From: Desulfomicrobium baculatum DSM 4028
Lineage (GTDB): Bacteria > Desulfobacterota > Desulfovibrionia > Desulfovibrionales > Desulfomicrobiaceae
Length of the DNA stretch: 64,000 bases
Direction of reading: 5' to 3'
Assembly: GCF_000023225.1 (NCBI RefSeq)
Contig: NC_013173.1
Location: forward strand, 1,118,501-1,182,500
Shown here in pieces: positions 52,046 to 64,000 of the stretch. Position numbers and translations under genes: made by a program. A model generated the notes under the pieces. It searched no databases. It had not been told where the DNA came from and worked only from the letters and a program-made list of their open reading frames with translations. How positions within the stretch are numbered: the first letter of the stretch is position 1; the number at the start of each line of letters is the position of its first letter.

Positions 52046-53572
52046 TCAATCCGCAGCCAGGAGCGCATCTTCATTTTCCTCTTCAAGCGGCAATGAAAGA
52101 AGGACTGAAGACTCGGCGATGGGCATCTCCTGGACACTTTGCAGCTTGCGGCCGATGACCCGCGTCCTGACTTTGGCCTTCTCGATGGTCTCGGACGCCT
52201 GATGGATTTTTTTCTGCACCGCATCCAGAATCTCGCCGTACTTGCCCCATTCCGTCTTGACGGCGCCCAGCAGATTCCAGACTTCGCTGGAGCGTTTCTG
52301 GATGGCCAGGGTGCGAAAGCCCATCTGCAGACTGTTCAGAATGGACCACAAGGTCGTGGGCCCGGCGATGACGATCCTGCAGTCGCGCTGAATGCTCTCG
52401 GCCAGTCCCGGACGCCGGATGACCTCGGCAAACAGGCCCTCGATGGGCAGGAAGAGAATGCCGAAATCGGTTGTGCTTGGGGGGCTTACATATTTGTCGC
52501 GGATTTCCTTGGCGCAGGATTTGACCCGAGTCTCCATCTGTTTTCCCGCACTTTCTATGGCCTCCAAATCGCCGCGATCCTGAGCTTCGAGCAGGCGCTG
52601 GTAGTCTTCGATGGGAAATTTTGCGTCGATGGGCAGCAGGACGGGCGCTTCATTGTCCTGGCCCGGCAGCCTGATCGCGAATTCGACCCGCTCCTGGCCG
52701 CCTTTTGTGGCGACGTTCTTCGCATACTGCTCGGCGCTGAGCACCTGCTCCAGAAGAGCGCCAAGCTGCACCTCGCCCCAGGTTCCGCGCGTCTTCACGT
52801 TGGTGAGGACTTTTTTGAGGTCGCCGACACCCGTGGCCAGGGACTGCATCTCGCCAAGGCCTTTGTGGACCTGCTCAAGGCGCTCGCTGACCTGCTTGAA
52901 GGATTCCCCCAGCCGCTTTTCCAGAGTTCCCTGAAGTTTTTCATCGACTGTCTGGCGCATGGTTTCAAGCTGCCTGGCATTGTCTGTCTGCAGCATGTGC
53001 AGCCTTGTCTCCACGGTGCTGCGGACCGTTTCCAGTTTGGCGGCGTTGGTTTCGGAGAGGGTGGCGATGGCGGCGACCATGGCATCCAATTGCGATTTTT
53101 GCGTTTGTCCCAATTCGCTCACGGTCTTGGTGGTGGTCTCTGAAATGCCGCTTAAGGTGACCAGTATTTCCTCCCGTAACGCTTTGGAGTTGGCGGAGGA
53201 TTGCTTCCCGAGGCTATCGAGTTGAGTCAGGTTCGCTGTGGCGAACGAGGCGAAATTTTGCGCCAAAGTGTCGAGCTGCCTTGATTGCGCGCAGCCGGCG
53301 TCAAAAATTCTCTGCATGAGATTGCCGCCCAGTTCCTTGAATGCGACGATCACCTCGCGGCGTTGCTCAAGCAGCAGTCGTCCGGTTTCATCCCGGTTTT
53401 GGCTGATCTCGTCATGCAAAATCCGTTCGGTCCGTTCCAAGGACTTTTCGATGGCATCCAGCCGGGCGCTCTGGAGCAGGGTGTTTTTTGACGTGCGCAG
53501 CATGAAGGCCAGCAGCAGGAGCAGCGTGAGAGCGGGGAGCGCGATGGGGGCATAGAGGAGGAGTTCGTGCAC
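52046..53572 (-). CDS. rmuC: DNA recombination protein RmuC
   Basis: 508 residues. An N-terminal membrane anchor (about 7-25) precedes a long coiled coil (about 35-225). The RmuC nuclease-like domain (about 240-470) has RGTWGEVQLGALLEQ, FAIRLPG, LPIDAKFP and the segment around EGLFAEVIRRPGL. RmuC limits inversions and is thought to process DNA ends; PD-(D/E)XK relationships are known. It is monocistronic as far as visible. Confidence 0.93.
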   Translation of the reverse strand: MHELLLYAPIALPALTLLLLLAFMLRTSKNTLLQSARLDAIEKSLERTERILHDEISQNRDETGRLLLEQRREVIVAFKELGGNLMQRIFDAGCAQSRQLDTLAQNFASFATANLTQLDSLGKQSSANSKALREEILVTLSGISETTTKTVSELGQTQKSQLDAMVAAIATLSETNAAKLETVRSTVETRLHMLQTDNARQLETMRQTVDEKLQGTLEKRLGESFKQVSERLEQVHKGLGEMQSLATGVGDLKKVLTNVKTRGTWGEVQLGALLEQVLSAEQYAKNVATKGGQERVEFAIRLPGQDNEAPVLLPIDAKFPIEDYQRLLEAQDRGDLEAIESAGKQMETRVKSCAKEIRDKYVSPPSTTDFGILFLPIEGLFAEVIRRPGLAESIQRDCRIVIAGPTTLWSILNSLQMGFRTLAIQKRSSEVWNLLGAVKTEWGKYGEILDAVQKKIHQASETIEKAKVRTRVIGRKLQSVQEMPIAESSVLLSLPLEEENEDALLAAD

Positions 53573-53696
53573 GAGAACCTCGGGAATTTTTTACTGGTCA
53601 AAATTACAGAGCTGCGTCGTTGACAAGATTGCAGACATCCATTTGTGCAGGTTCTTTTTTGATTTTATCTCGGCCGTAGGGGGGCAAGATCGATCT

Positions 53697-54272
53697 TCAC
53701 TGACCGGATTTAAGGATATATCCGAGCCAGACATCCCTGTTGCCGAGCAGGGATCGGCTTCGCGAATGTTCAAGGATAGTCAATTCCTGCCGGTCGAATT
53801 CCCGCCGCAGTTCCGAATCCGACCAGAGCTGGAAAACCCGCCCGTCCTCGCTCTTTTCGCTTCCGCCCCAGGCTTTCATGCTCAGATACATGATCCCGCC
53901 GGATTTGAGCATGCGCATGACGCTGCGCAGCGCTTGCGGGAACTCGGGTTTAGTGAGGTGGACCAGCGTGCCGATGAGGAGGATGCAGTCGTAATGGATG
54001 GGGGGCTGATATTCGAACAGGTCCGCGATGGAGACCGGGCAGTCCGAATGCTCGCTGGCCATGATCGCCAGGGACGGGGAGCGTTCCAGTCCTGATGGTT
54101 TGAAGCCCTTGCCTTTGAGCCATTTGAGGTCCCGCCCCGAGCCGCAGCCGATGTCGAGGATCGTGCTGCCGGCGCGCAGGTGACGCAGCAGGGGCGTGAG
54201 GATGGGAGCCGGGTCGACGCGGTTGGTGCGTTCGAAGTAGGCGCGGGCGTTTATTTCGTAGAAATCAGGCAT
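53697..54272 (-). CDS. Class I SAM-dependent methyltransferase
   Basis: 191 residues from ATG 54272; residues upstream in the frame to 54365 have no family look and neither start has a clear ribosome site. Motif I is ILDIGCGSGRD (about 38-48), followed by GLERS, and a motif IV-like DCILLIGTLVHL (about 94). Typical small methyltransferase fold; substrate unknown. The neighbours rmuC and katG give no hint. Confidence 0.8.
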   Translation of the reverse strand: MPDFYEINARAYFERTNRVDPAPILTPLLRHLRAGSTILDIGCGSGRDLKWLKGKGFKPSGLERSPSLAIMASEHSDCPVSIADLFEYQPPIHYDCILLIGTLVHLTKPEFPQALRSVMRMLKSGGIMYLSMKAWGGSEKSEDGRVFQLWSDSELRREFDRQELTILEHSRSRSLLGNRDVWLGYILKSGQ

Positions 54273-54492
54273 GGGCAGGTGACTTTTGAAGGATAAGGTG
54301 TGGATGACTTTTTGAAAAGTCCCGAACTGTCGGGTGTATGGAGTCTTGTAGCGCAGGTGGTGCAAAAAGTCACCATAAGCAATTCCCGCGGAACGTGGCG
54401 CGTCTTGTGGTCATCGGACTGACCAGGCAGTTTGTACCGGCGGCGTCCCGGGTCTTGAGAGCCTCAGTTCGCATGTGCGATGTTTACAAGGT

Positions 54493-54530
54493 CCGGTTCA
54501 GCGGCGGCATTGCGCCGTCCGCTGAACCGG
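54493..54530 (-). other. Strong hairpin downstream of katG
   Basis: CCGGTTCAGCGG (54493-54504) pairs perfectly with 54519-54530, and an inner CGGC/GCCG extends it with one bulged base. It is about 60 bases past the katG stop on the minus strand. The T tract is poor (CCTTGT), so it may be a weak terminator. The rest of the 318-nt gap 54273-54590 shows no gene. Confidence 0.55.
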
Positions 54531-54590
54531 TTGAAAGCTTGGGGTTTTCCGTCCTCAGCCGTGAATTCTTGTATGCATCGTTGCCAAGGA

Positions 54591-57142
<2,552 letters not shown>

Positions 57143-57178
57143 AAAAAAACGGCCTGTGCTTCAGCGCAGCGGCCGTTT
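57143..57178 (-). terminator. Terminator of the P-type ATPase gene
   Basis: AAACGGCC (57171-57178 on the minus strand) pairs with GGCCGTTT (57147-57154), with an internal GCGC-rich extension; T7 follows on the minus strand. Confidence 0.8.
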
Positions 57179-57250
57179 GGGAGTGACAGAAAATTCGGCA
57201 CTGAGAGGCGGAAACTCTCCTATCCTTCGTTTTTGTGCTTGTTCACATCC

Positions 57251-59958
<2,708 letters not shown>

Positions 59959-59962
<4 letters not shown>

Positions 59963-60153
59963 GAATTTTTCCTTTTCGGATTCGCATTCAGCCAGCCACG
60001 GGCCACCGCTTCTAGCTTTTTCGACTCCCATCCAAAGTAATCTTTGTTCTTTTCATCTTTCTGGCGCATCGGTTTATGCCGAAATACGATGTCCGGATAC
60101 AGCTTCTGATGTTCCAGATTATAATGCCACGCGAACGTATCGATGGCCAGCAC
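59959..60153 (-). CDS. Unrecognised 64-codon fragment before the ATPase
   Basis: The frame is open further upstream to about 60200 without a start, just where jetA homology stops, so this may be the 3' end of another lost gene joined by deletion. The translation from GTG 60153 is Lys/Asp/Trp-rich (AIDTFAWHYNLEHQKLYPD, DYFGWESKK) and matches no family I know. Its TGA overlaps the ATPase ATG, so it could serve in translational coupling even if the product is not functional. Confidence 0.35.
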
Positions 60154-60155
60154 AG

Positions 60156-60374
60156 TTACGGGAAATTTGTAAGAGTCGGGACGAGGTCCGGTAAGATGAA
60201 GAGTTCGTCTTCCAACGCCTCAACCAGTTCTGCCTGAGACAGATTGCGAACATTGGACGTGGTGAACACCCGGTGCAGAAATCCGGCCACCAACGGTGCA
60301 TGATGGGCGCACAGGAGTCGTCAGGCCGTGCGCTTCTGGTGGAGCAATTTTAATGTGGCGTAGTTCTGTGCCAT
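60156..60374 (-). pseudogene. jetA (Wadjet DUF3375) 5' remnant
   Basis: From ATG 60374 the frame reads MAQNYATLKLLHQKRTA, then TGA (60321-60323) where DUF3375 proteins have Trp, then RLLCAHHAPLVAGFLHRVF and NLSQAELVEALEDELF, and stops at 60156. This is the characteristic N terminus of DUF3375/JetA, the kleisin-like subunit of Wadjet plasmid-defence systems (about 480 residues when intact). About 60 codons remain. jetB, jetC and jetD are not in the window. The match is from memory of the family and should be checked by search. Confidence 0.7.
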
Positions 60375-60389
60375 ATCGTCAGCTCAGGG

Positions 60390-60663
60390 TTAGTTGTCCC
60401 TTTGTTGCTCCATCCACGGGAGGCCCTTGGCGGTCAGGCGGTATTTCTGCAGGCGGCTGTTGGGTTTGTGGGGATGGTCATTTCGATCAGGCCGTCGGTC
60501 AGGGCCGGTTTGAGGTAGCGTGCGCGAAAGGATTTGCGGTCCGAGAGGCTCATGGAGAATGCAGTGTCTCGCGGTCCATCTCGCCCTGGAGCGCCGCCAG
60601 CAGTTCGCCGACTTGGGGGCTGACTGAGGGCTGACTTGGGGGGTGGGTGGTATCCAGGCTCAT
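60390..60663 (-). pseudogene. Frameshifted RecG/AlbA/Fic-type C-terminal domain
   Basis: From ATG 60663 (overlapping the upstream stop as ATGA) one frame gives VGELLAALQGEMDRETLH. A second frame gives LSDRKSFRARYLKPALTDGL and IEMTIP, and a third gives NSRLQKYRLTAKG and ends at TAA 60390. The three join into the winged-helix C-terminal domain common in putative ATP-dependent RecG-like and Fic proteins. So there are two frameshifts (the second fits loss of one G after ATCCC), and the catalytic N-terminal part is absent. Confidence 0.65.
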
Positions 60664-61148
60664 GTCTCGTCACCTGCCTCCAACTGCTTCATCATCCGGT
60701 CGAAGTCGCTTTCAAACAGCCGGTCCTGCACGATGCGGTATTTTTCGAATTCGCTTTCGGCATGGGCCTTGGCAATTTTGGCAGTCACCTTACCGACATC
60801 CTGCAGGATTTCGCGGTCGGTGTAGCCCACGGCGATAATGGCGGGAAGCTTGTAGTGTTTGGTGTTGTAGCGTTTGCCGTCGGCGGCAGTTATTCGAAAA
60901 TTTCGAATAACTGAATCTTCCTGCAACTCACTGTCGGAGAACACCTTTTTCAGGTGGTAGTTGATGGTGTGGGTTTCCACATCATAAAGCGTTCCCATCA
61001 TTTTCTGGGTCAGCCAGATGCTTTCGTCGGCGTAAACCGCCTCGACGCCATCCGTGCCGGTGGCCGCGACAAAGGTCAGGTATTCCGCTGCCGAAGAGCG
61101 GAGGAGGGAAAGCCCATTCTTCCTGGAATTTTTTGGATTTTTGCTCAT
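60660..61148 (-). pseudogene. Internally deleted RhuM-family protein
   Basis: 162 codons from ATG 61148 (AAGGGG 6 nt upstream), open throughout. Residues about 28-105 are the RhuM N-terminal domain (DESIWLTQKMM, HTINYHLKKVFSD, VIRNFRITAADGKRYNTKHY). After AIIAVGY the usual region (about 150 or more residues) is missing, and the text jumps to a C-terminal RhuM-like segment (AESEFEKYRIVQDRLFESDF). Intact RhuM is about 330 residues, often next to type I restriction genes. The deletion is in frame, so a short protein may still be made. Confidence 0.65.
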
Positions 61149-61185
61149 TCGTGCCCCTTTGATCTGTCCACGCGAAGGCAGCATG

Positions 61186-61653
61186 TCATATTCCCTTTTG
61201 AGCCAACAGCACATTCTTGGACCAGCCGAACTTGCGGGTCATGCGAATGTAGAACTCCCGCTCCAAATGATCCTTGCAGCGCTGAAGGATGACCAGATTG
61301 TGGCTCCAGCCGATTTGTGCAACCAGTGGTTGCACTCGTTCGTCATCGCGGTAGAGCAGGTAAAATTCCCGCATGTAAAAAACGTTGCGCCGGGAAAACC
61401 CGCTGATGCCGGGGAACTCGGATCGCAGATCCTGGGATAGCTGGTCTGCTATGGACGCGCCGTGTTCGGCGTCCGCCTGCCGCTCCACGATCAGTCGGCT
61501 GATATCCCCGTACAGACCGACCAACTCCTTGTTGACCGCCTTGAGGGCTTCGTATTGAGCGGAGCGGATGCGCTCTTTGATCTCGGAAAGCAGATGCGGG
61601 TAATCGCCCGGTTTTGCCATATCCTGCTTGCGGCGGGTGTCAGTCGGTTTCAT
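61186..61653 (-). pseudogene. Truncated DUF1016 (YhcG-type) nuclease
   Basis: 155 codons from ATG 61653 (AAGGGG 8 nt upstream). It carries the DUF1016 N-terminal domain: LLSEIKERIRSAQYEALKAV, LYGDISRLI, FPGISGFSRRNVFYMREFY, and IGWSHNLVIL. It stops right after FGWSKNVLLAQ, where the PD-(D/E)XK nuclease domain should begin (about 200 further residues in intact members). The nuclease part is lost. DUF1016 genes are common beside type I restriction and other defence loci. Confidence 0.75.
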
Positions 61654-61695
61654 CCATGTTCCCCTTGGCATCGATTGCCTCACCCAACATCTGTA

Positions 61696-61875
61696 TCAGC
61701 CCAAATACCCCTTTTCACCTTTTCGGATCAGGCCGTGCACAGCAAGGCTCTGGGCGACGCGTTCAATTTTTGCGGCGGATGCGCCTTTGATCCCAGCCGC
61801 GATTTCATTCGTGGTGGCCTCGCGGCCAAATGAATTCCGCGATATCCACCATGGTTTTTCCTGGTATTCAAGACG
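61696..61875 (-). pseudogene. Start-less helix-turn-helix remnant
   Basis: An open stretch of 59 codons between stops, without a start codon, contains NEIAAGIKGASAAKIERVAQ and HGLIRKGEKGYLG, a winged-helix segment. It lies 42 nt before the DUF1016 fragment on the same strand. It is likely the 3' end of another lost gene of the island. Confidence 0.5.
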
Positions 61876-62272
61876 TTACTTCATGCCCGAGTTTCGCGAG
61901 TGGAATGACCGGAACATGGAGTGCACCATGTACCCTGGGCTGAGCCGCGGTATTGCTTCACACTGCTCATGGAGCGCTGGCTATAGATGTGCTCACACAG
62001 ATGTCGCAGATGGGTCTAGCCAGATGCGCGCATCGCAAGTGCTGGAACTGGGGCTCGTGATCGTCACAAGACGGTGCGGCAGAAATTGTGGGAAAGGTGC
62101 AGCAGGTAGCCAAGTCCGAATAAATGACGGAATATAAGCGGTTGTCCATGCCAGGCCTTGCCGTCGGGCGAGTTTTCTGGGATAAATCCATAGGTTAGGT
62201 ATGTAGTTTTCTGATTTTCCTGAGTCATATACGTACGTAGTTTCGGATTCCCAAACGACATAAGGGCTGCCA
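61876..62272. other. Gap between the degraded island and the sigma-54 activator
   Basis: 397 bases. Frames on both strands are short and without family resemblance. The part from about 62170 is AT-rich and includes an ACGTACGT palindrome (62231-62238), probably the promoter area of the activator gene. Confidence 0.4.
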
Positions 62273-64000
62273 ATGGACGATATCTTCAATCTGCAAAAAC
62301 TGACATCCGCAATATCGGCCTCCATGGTCATGGCTTCATCGGAGAGCCTTGACGGCGTGATCAATCGTGCTCTTGATAGTATGCTCTCTTTCCTTGAGAT
62401 CGCCCGCATTGGGTTGCTTGCGGTCGATGAAAGCAGCCCGGTGATTAATGTCGATTATGCGAGTTATGCCAAAGACGCTCCCCATGTTTCGAAACAGATC
62501 AACCTGGCGGCCTTGTTTCCATGGACCTACGATCTGGTCATCGGCAGAGGGCAAACCATGGTCATGGCCAGCCTGGACGACCTGCCGTCCGAAGCCGAGG
62601 AAGATCGGCGGTCGCACACGATGCTTGGCAACAAATCCGCCTTGATTATCCCTCTTTTCATCGGTTCCAGGGTGCATCACCTGCTGACTCTGGACGCCCG
62701 CAAGACAGAGCGCGACTGGCCCGAGGAGGTCGTCGTCCAGGGCCGGCTGCTGGGCGAAATTTTTGTCAGCGCCCTGCAACGCCGTGAGGCGGAATCCAGC
62801 CTGCGACGCACCAAAGAACGGCTCGATATTGCGGCGCTTTCGGCGGAGATCGGGTTGTGGGAACTCAATCTGGATACCGGCAGCTTGTGGGCCACACCCA
62901 AGGCCAAGGAGCATTTCGGGTTTGATCCGGACACGGAATTGACTTTGTCACGGTTGCTGGACGTGATCCATCCTGAAGACCATGGGCTGATCAGCGCCAA
63001 GGTGGAGGAGTCGCGCCATACCCGCGAGGAACTCATGGTGGAGTACCGTGTTCGGGCCGGGGACGGATCTTTGCGCTGGATGATCTCACGCGGTCGGAGC
63101 CTCTGGGAGAATGGGCATGCCGGCCTCCTGCTCGGGGTTACCGTAGATGTCACGGCGCGCAAGGAGATGGAACTGCAGCTTCAGACGCACATACGGGAGA
63201 TCGAGAGCCTCAAAGTGAAGCTGGAAAGGGAGAACCAGTATTTGCGCCTGGAGGTGGCGGCGGCCGAGGGACAGGGGGAGATTCTGGGCTCCAGCGAAGC
63301 CATGCGAGCCATCATGTCGCAGGTCAGGATGGTTGCGCAGACCGGGAGTACGGTGCTTCTGCAGGGGGAAACCGGAACGGGGAAAAATCTGGTCGCAAGC
63401 ACCATCCATCGTTTGAGCGGTCGCGGTAAAAAGGCCATGATCAGGGTCAACTGTGCCGCGCTGCCTGGTCCTCTGGTCGAGAGCGAACTGTTCGGTCGCG
63501 AGAAGGGCGCCTACACCGGGGCACTGAGCCGCCAGGCCGGGCGTTTCGAGCTGGCGGACGGCTCCACCCTTTTTCTCGACGAAATTGCCGAAATGTCTCT
63601 CGAAACCCAGGCCAAGCTGCTGCGCGTGATTCAGGACGGCGAGTTCGAACGCCTGGGCAGTTCCAAGACCATCAAGGTCAATGTGCGGATCATTGCGGCC
63701 AGCAACAGGGATCTGGCCAAGGAAGTCGAAGCGGGGCGCTTTCGTGGCGATCTCTTCTACCGGCTGAATATTTTCCCCATCCGAGTTCCCCCGCTGCGGG
63801 AACGTCCCGAGGATATTCCGCAACTGGTCATGGAGTTCATCAGGGAATTCGGCGATCGCATGGGCAAGCGGATTCTGCGCGTCGCCCACAAGGATATGCA
63901 GCTGCTGACAAACTACTCCTGGCCCGGCAACATCCGCGAGCTGCGCAACGTGATCGAGCATTCCCTCATCATCACCCCCTGCGACACCTTGGTATTGCAG
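62273..64000 (+). CDS. Sigma-54-dependent activator with GAF and PAS domains (3' end outside window)
   Basis: 576 codons without a stop to the window end; ATG 62273 has AAGGG 8 nt upstream. A GAF-like domain (about 20-175) is followed by a PAS domain (about 185-300), a short coiled coil (IESLKVKLERENQYLRLEV), and the AAA+ domain with Walker A GETGTGKN (about 364), G412AYTGA (sigma-54 loop with Tyr for Phe), LFLDEIAEM and NIRELRNVIEH. The Fis-type DNA-binding domain should lie beyond base 64000. No receiver domain, so control is through ligand or redox sensing by GAF/PAS (FhlA-like layout). Confidence 0.92.
   Translation, partial: MDDIFNLQKLTSAISASMVMASSESLDGVINRALDSMLSFLEIARIGLLAVDESSPVINVDYASYAKDAPHVSKQINLAALFPWTYDLVIGRGQTMVMASLDDLPSEAEEDRRSHTMLGNKSALIIPLFIGSRVHHLLTLDARKTERDWPEEVVVQGRLLGEIFVSALQRREAESSLRRTKERLDIAALSAEIGLWELNLDTGSLWATPKAKEHFGFDPDTELTLSRLLDVIHPEDHGLISAKVEESRHTREELMVEYRVRAGDGSLRWMISRGRSLWENGHAGLLLGVTVDVTARKEMELQLQTHIREIESLKVKLERENQYLRLEVAAAEGQGEILGSSEAMRAIMSQVRMVAQTGSTVLLQGETGTGKNLVASTIHRLSGRGKKAMIRVNCAALPGPLVESELFGREKGAYTGALSRQAGRFELADGSTLFLDEIAEMSLETQAKLLRVIQDGEFERLGSSKTIKVNVRIIAASNRDLAKEVEAGRFRGDLFYRLNIFPIRVPPLRERPEDIPQLVMEFIREFGDRMGKRILRVAHKDMQLLTNYSWPGNIRELRNVIEHSLIITPCDTLVLQ

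Noticed and set aside
61993-62409. 138-codon minus-strand frame over the start of the sigma-54 activator
   Set aside because: It overlaps the well-supported activator start and has no homology or ribosome site.

Overview
The window looks like chromosome of a GC-rich, anaerobic, lactate-oxidising, sulfate-reducer-type deltaproteobacterium (Desulfovibrionales; a Desulfomicrobium- or Desulfovibrio-like organism is my inference). The evidence is an operon for lactate oxidation to acetate built on a single-chain pyruvate:ferredoxin oxidoreductase, a periplasmic tetraheme cytochrome c3, a chemoreceptor with a c-type heme site, formate dehydrogenase and selenium accessory genes, and many two-component and sigma-54 regulators. 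No 16S rRNA or other firm taxonomic marker is present.

Layout. 0-10.6 kb: the end of an outer-membrane barrel gene, an ammonium-transporter/PAS/GGDEF/EAL fusion, a cysteine synthase fused to a decayed cysteinyl-tRNA synthetase, an orphan LuxR response regulator followed by a REC-HPt protein, a small zinc-finger protein and a beta-hydroxyacid dehydrogenase. 10.6-28.3 kb: the lactate locus. A hybrid sensor kinase and a sigma-54 response regulator precede por, lactate permease, FAD D-lactate dehydrogenase, its Fe-S partner, pta and ackA. Together these take up lactate, oxidise it to pyruvate and then acetyl-CoA, and make ATP by substrate-level phosphorylation. A -24/-12 promoter and two upstream palindromes precede por, matching the adjacent sigma-54 activator.

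28.4-50.4 kb: a DUF945 protein, a membrane hybrid kinase, an SbcD/SbcC-like (YhaO/YhaN) pair, a three-gene ABC export operon, cytochrome c3, fdhD, a rhodanese, yedF, two acyltransferases, adenine deaminase and the heme chemoreceptor. 50.7-57.2 kb: a CI/LexA-type repressor and a 52-residue zinc-ribbon gene sharing one operator motif, tRNA-Arg(ACG), rmuC, a methyltransferase and katG. 57.2-62 kb: a Ca2+-type P-type ATPase next to a graveyard of truncated defence-type genes (remnants of a Wadjet jetA/DUF3375 gene, RhuM, a DUF1016 nuclease and a RecG/AlbA-like protein). The window ends inside a GAF-PAS-sigma-54 activator.

The most unusual signal is a family of four intergenic elements of 169-183 bp (37303-37485, 41933-42103, 42324-42492, 50466-50639). 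Each folds into a long stem whose sequence differs from copy to copy but pairs within each copy. The stem encloses two strongly conserved unpaired motifs and a second, variable inner stem. Most stem mismatches are G.U pairs on one strand only, the same strand relative to the conserved motifs. This is what a structured RNA family would look like and is not typical of an insertion sequence or MITE. I do not recognise it.
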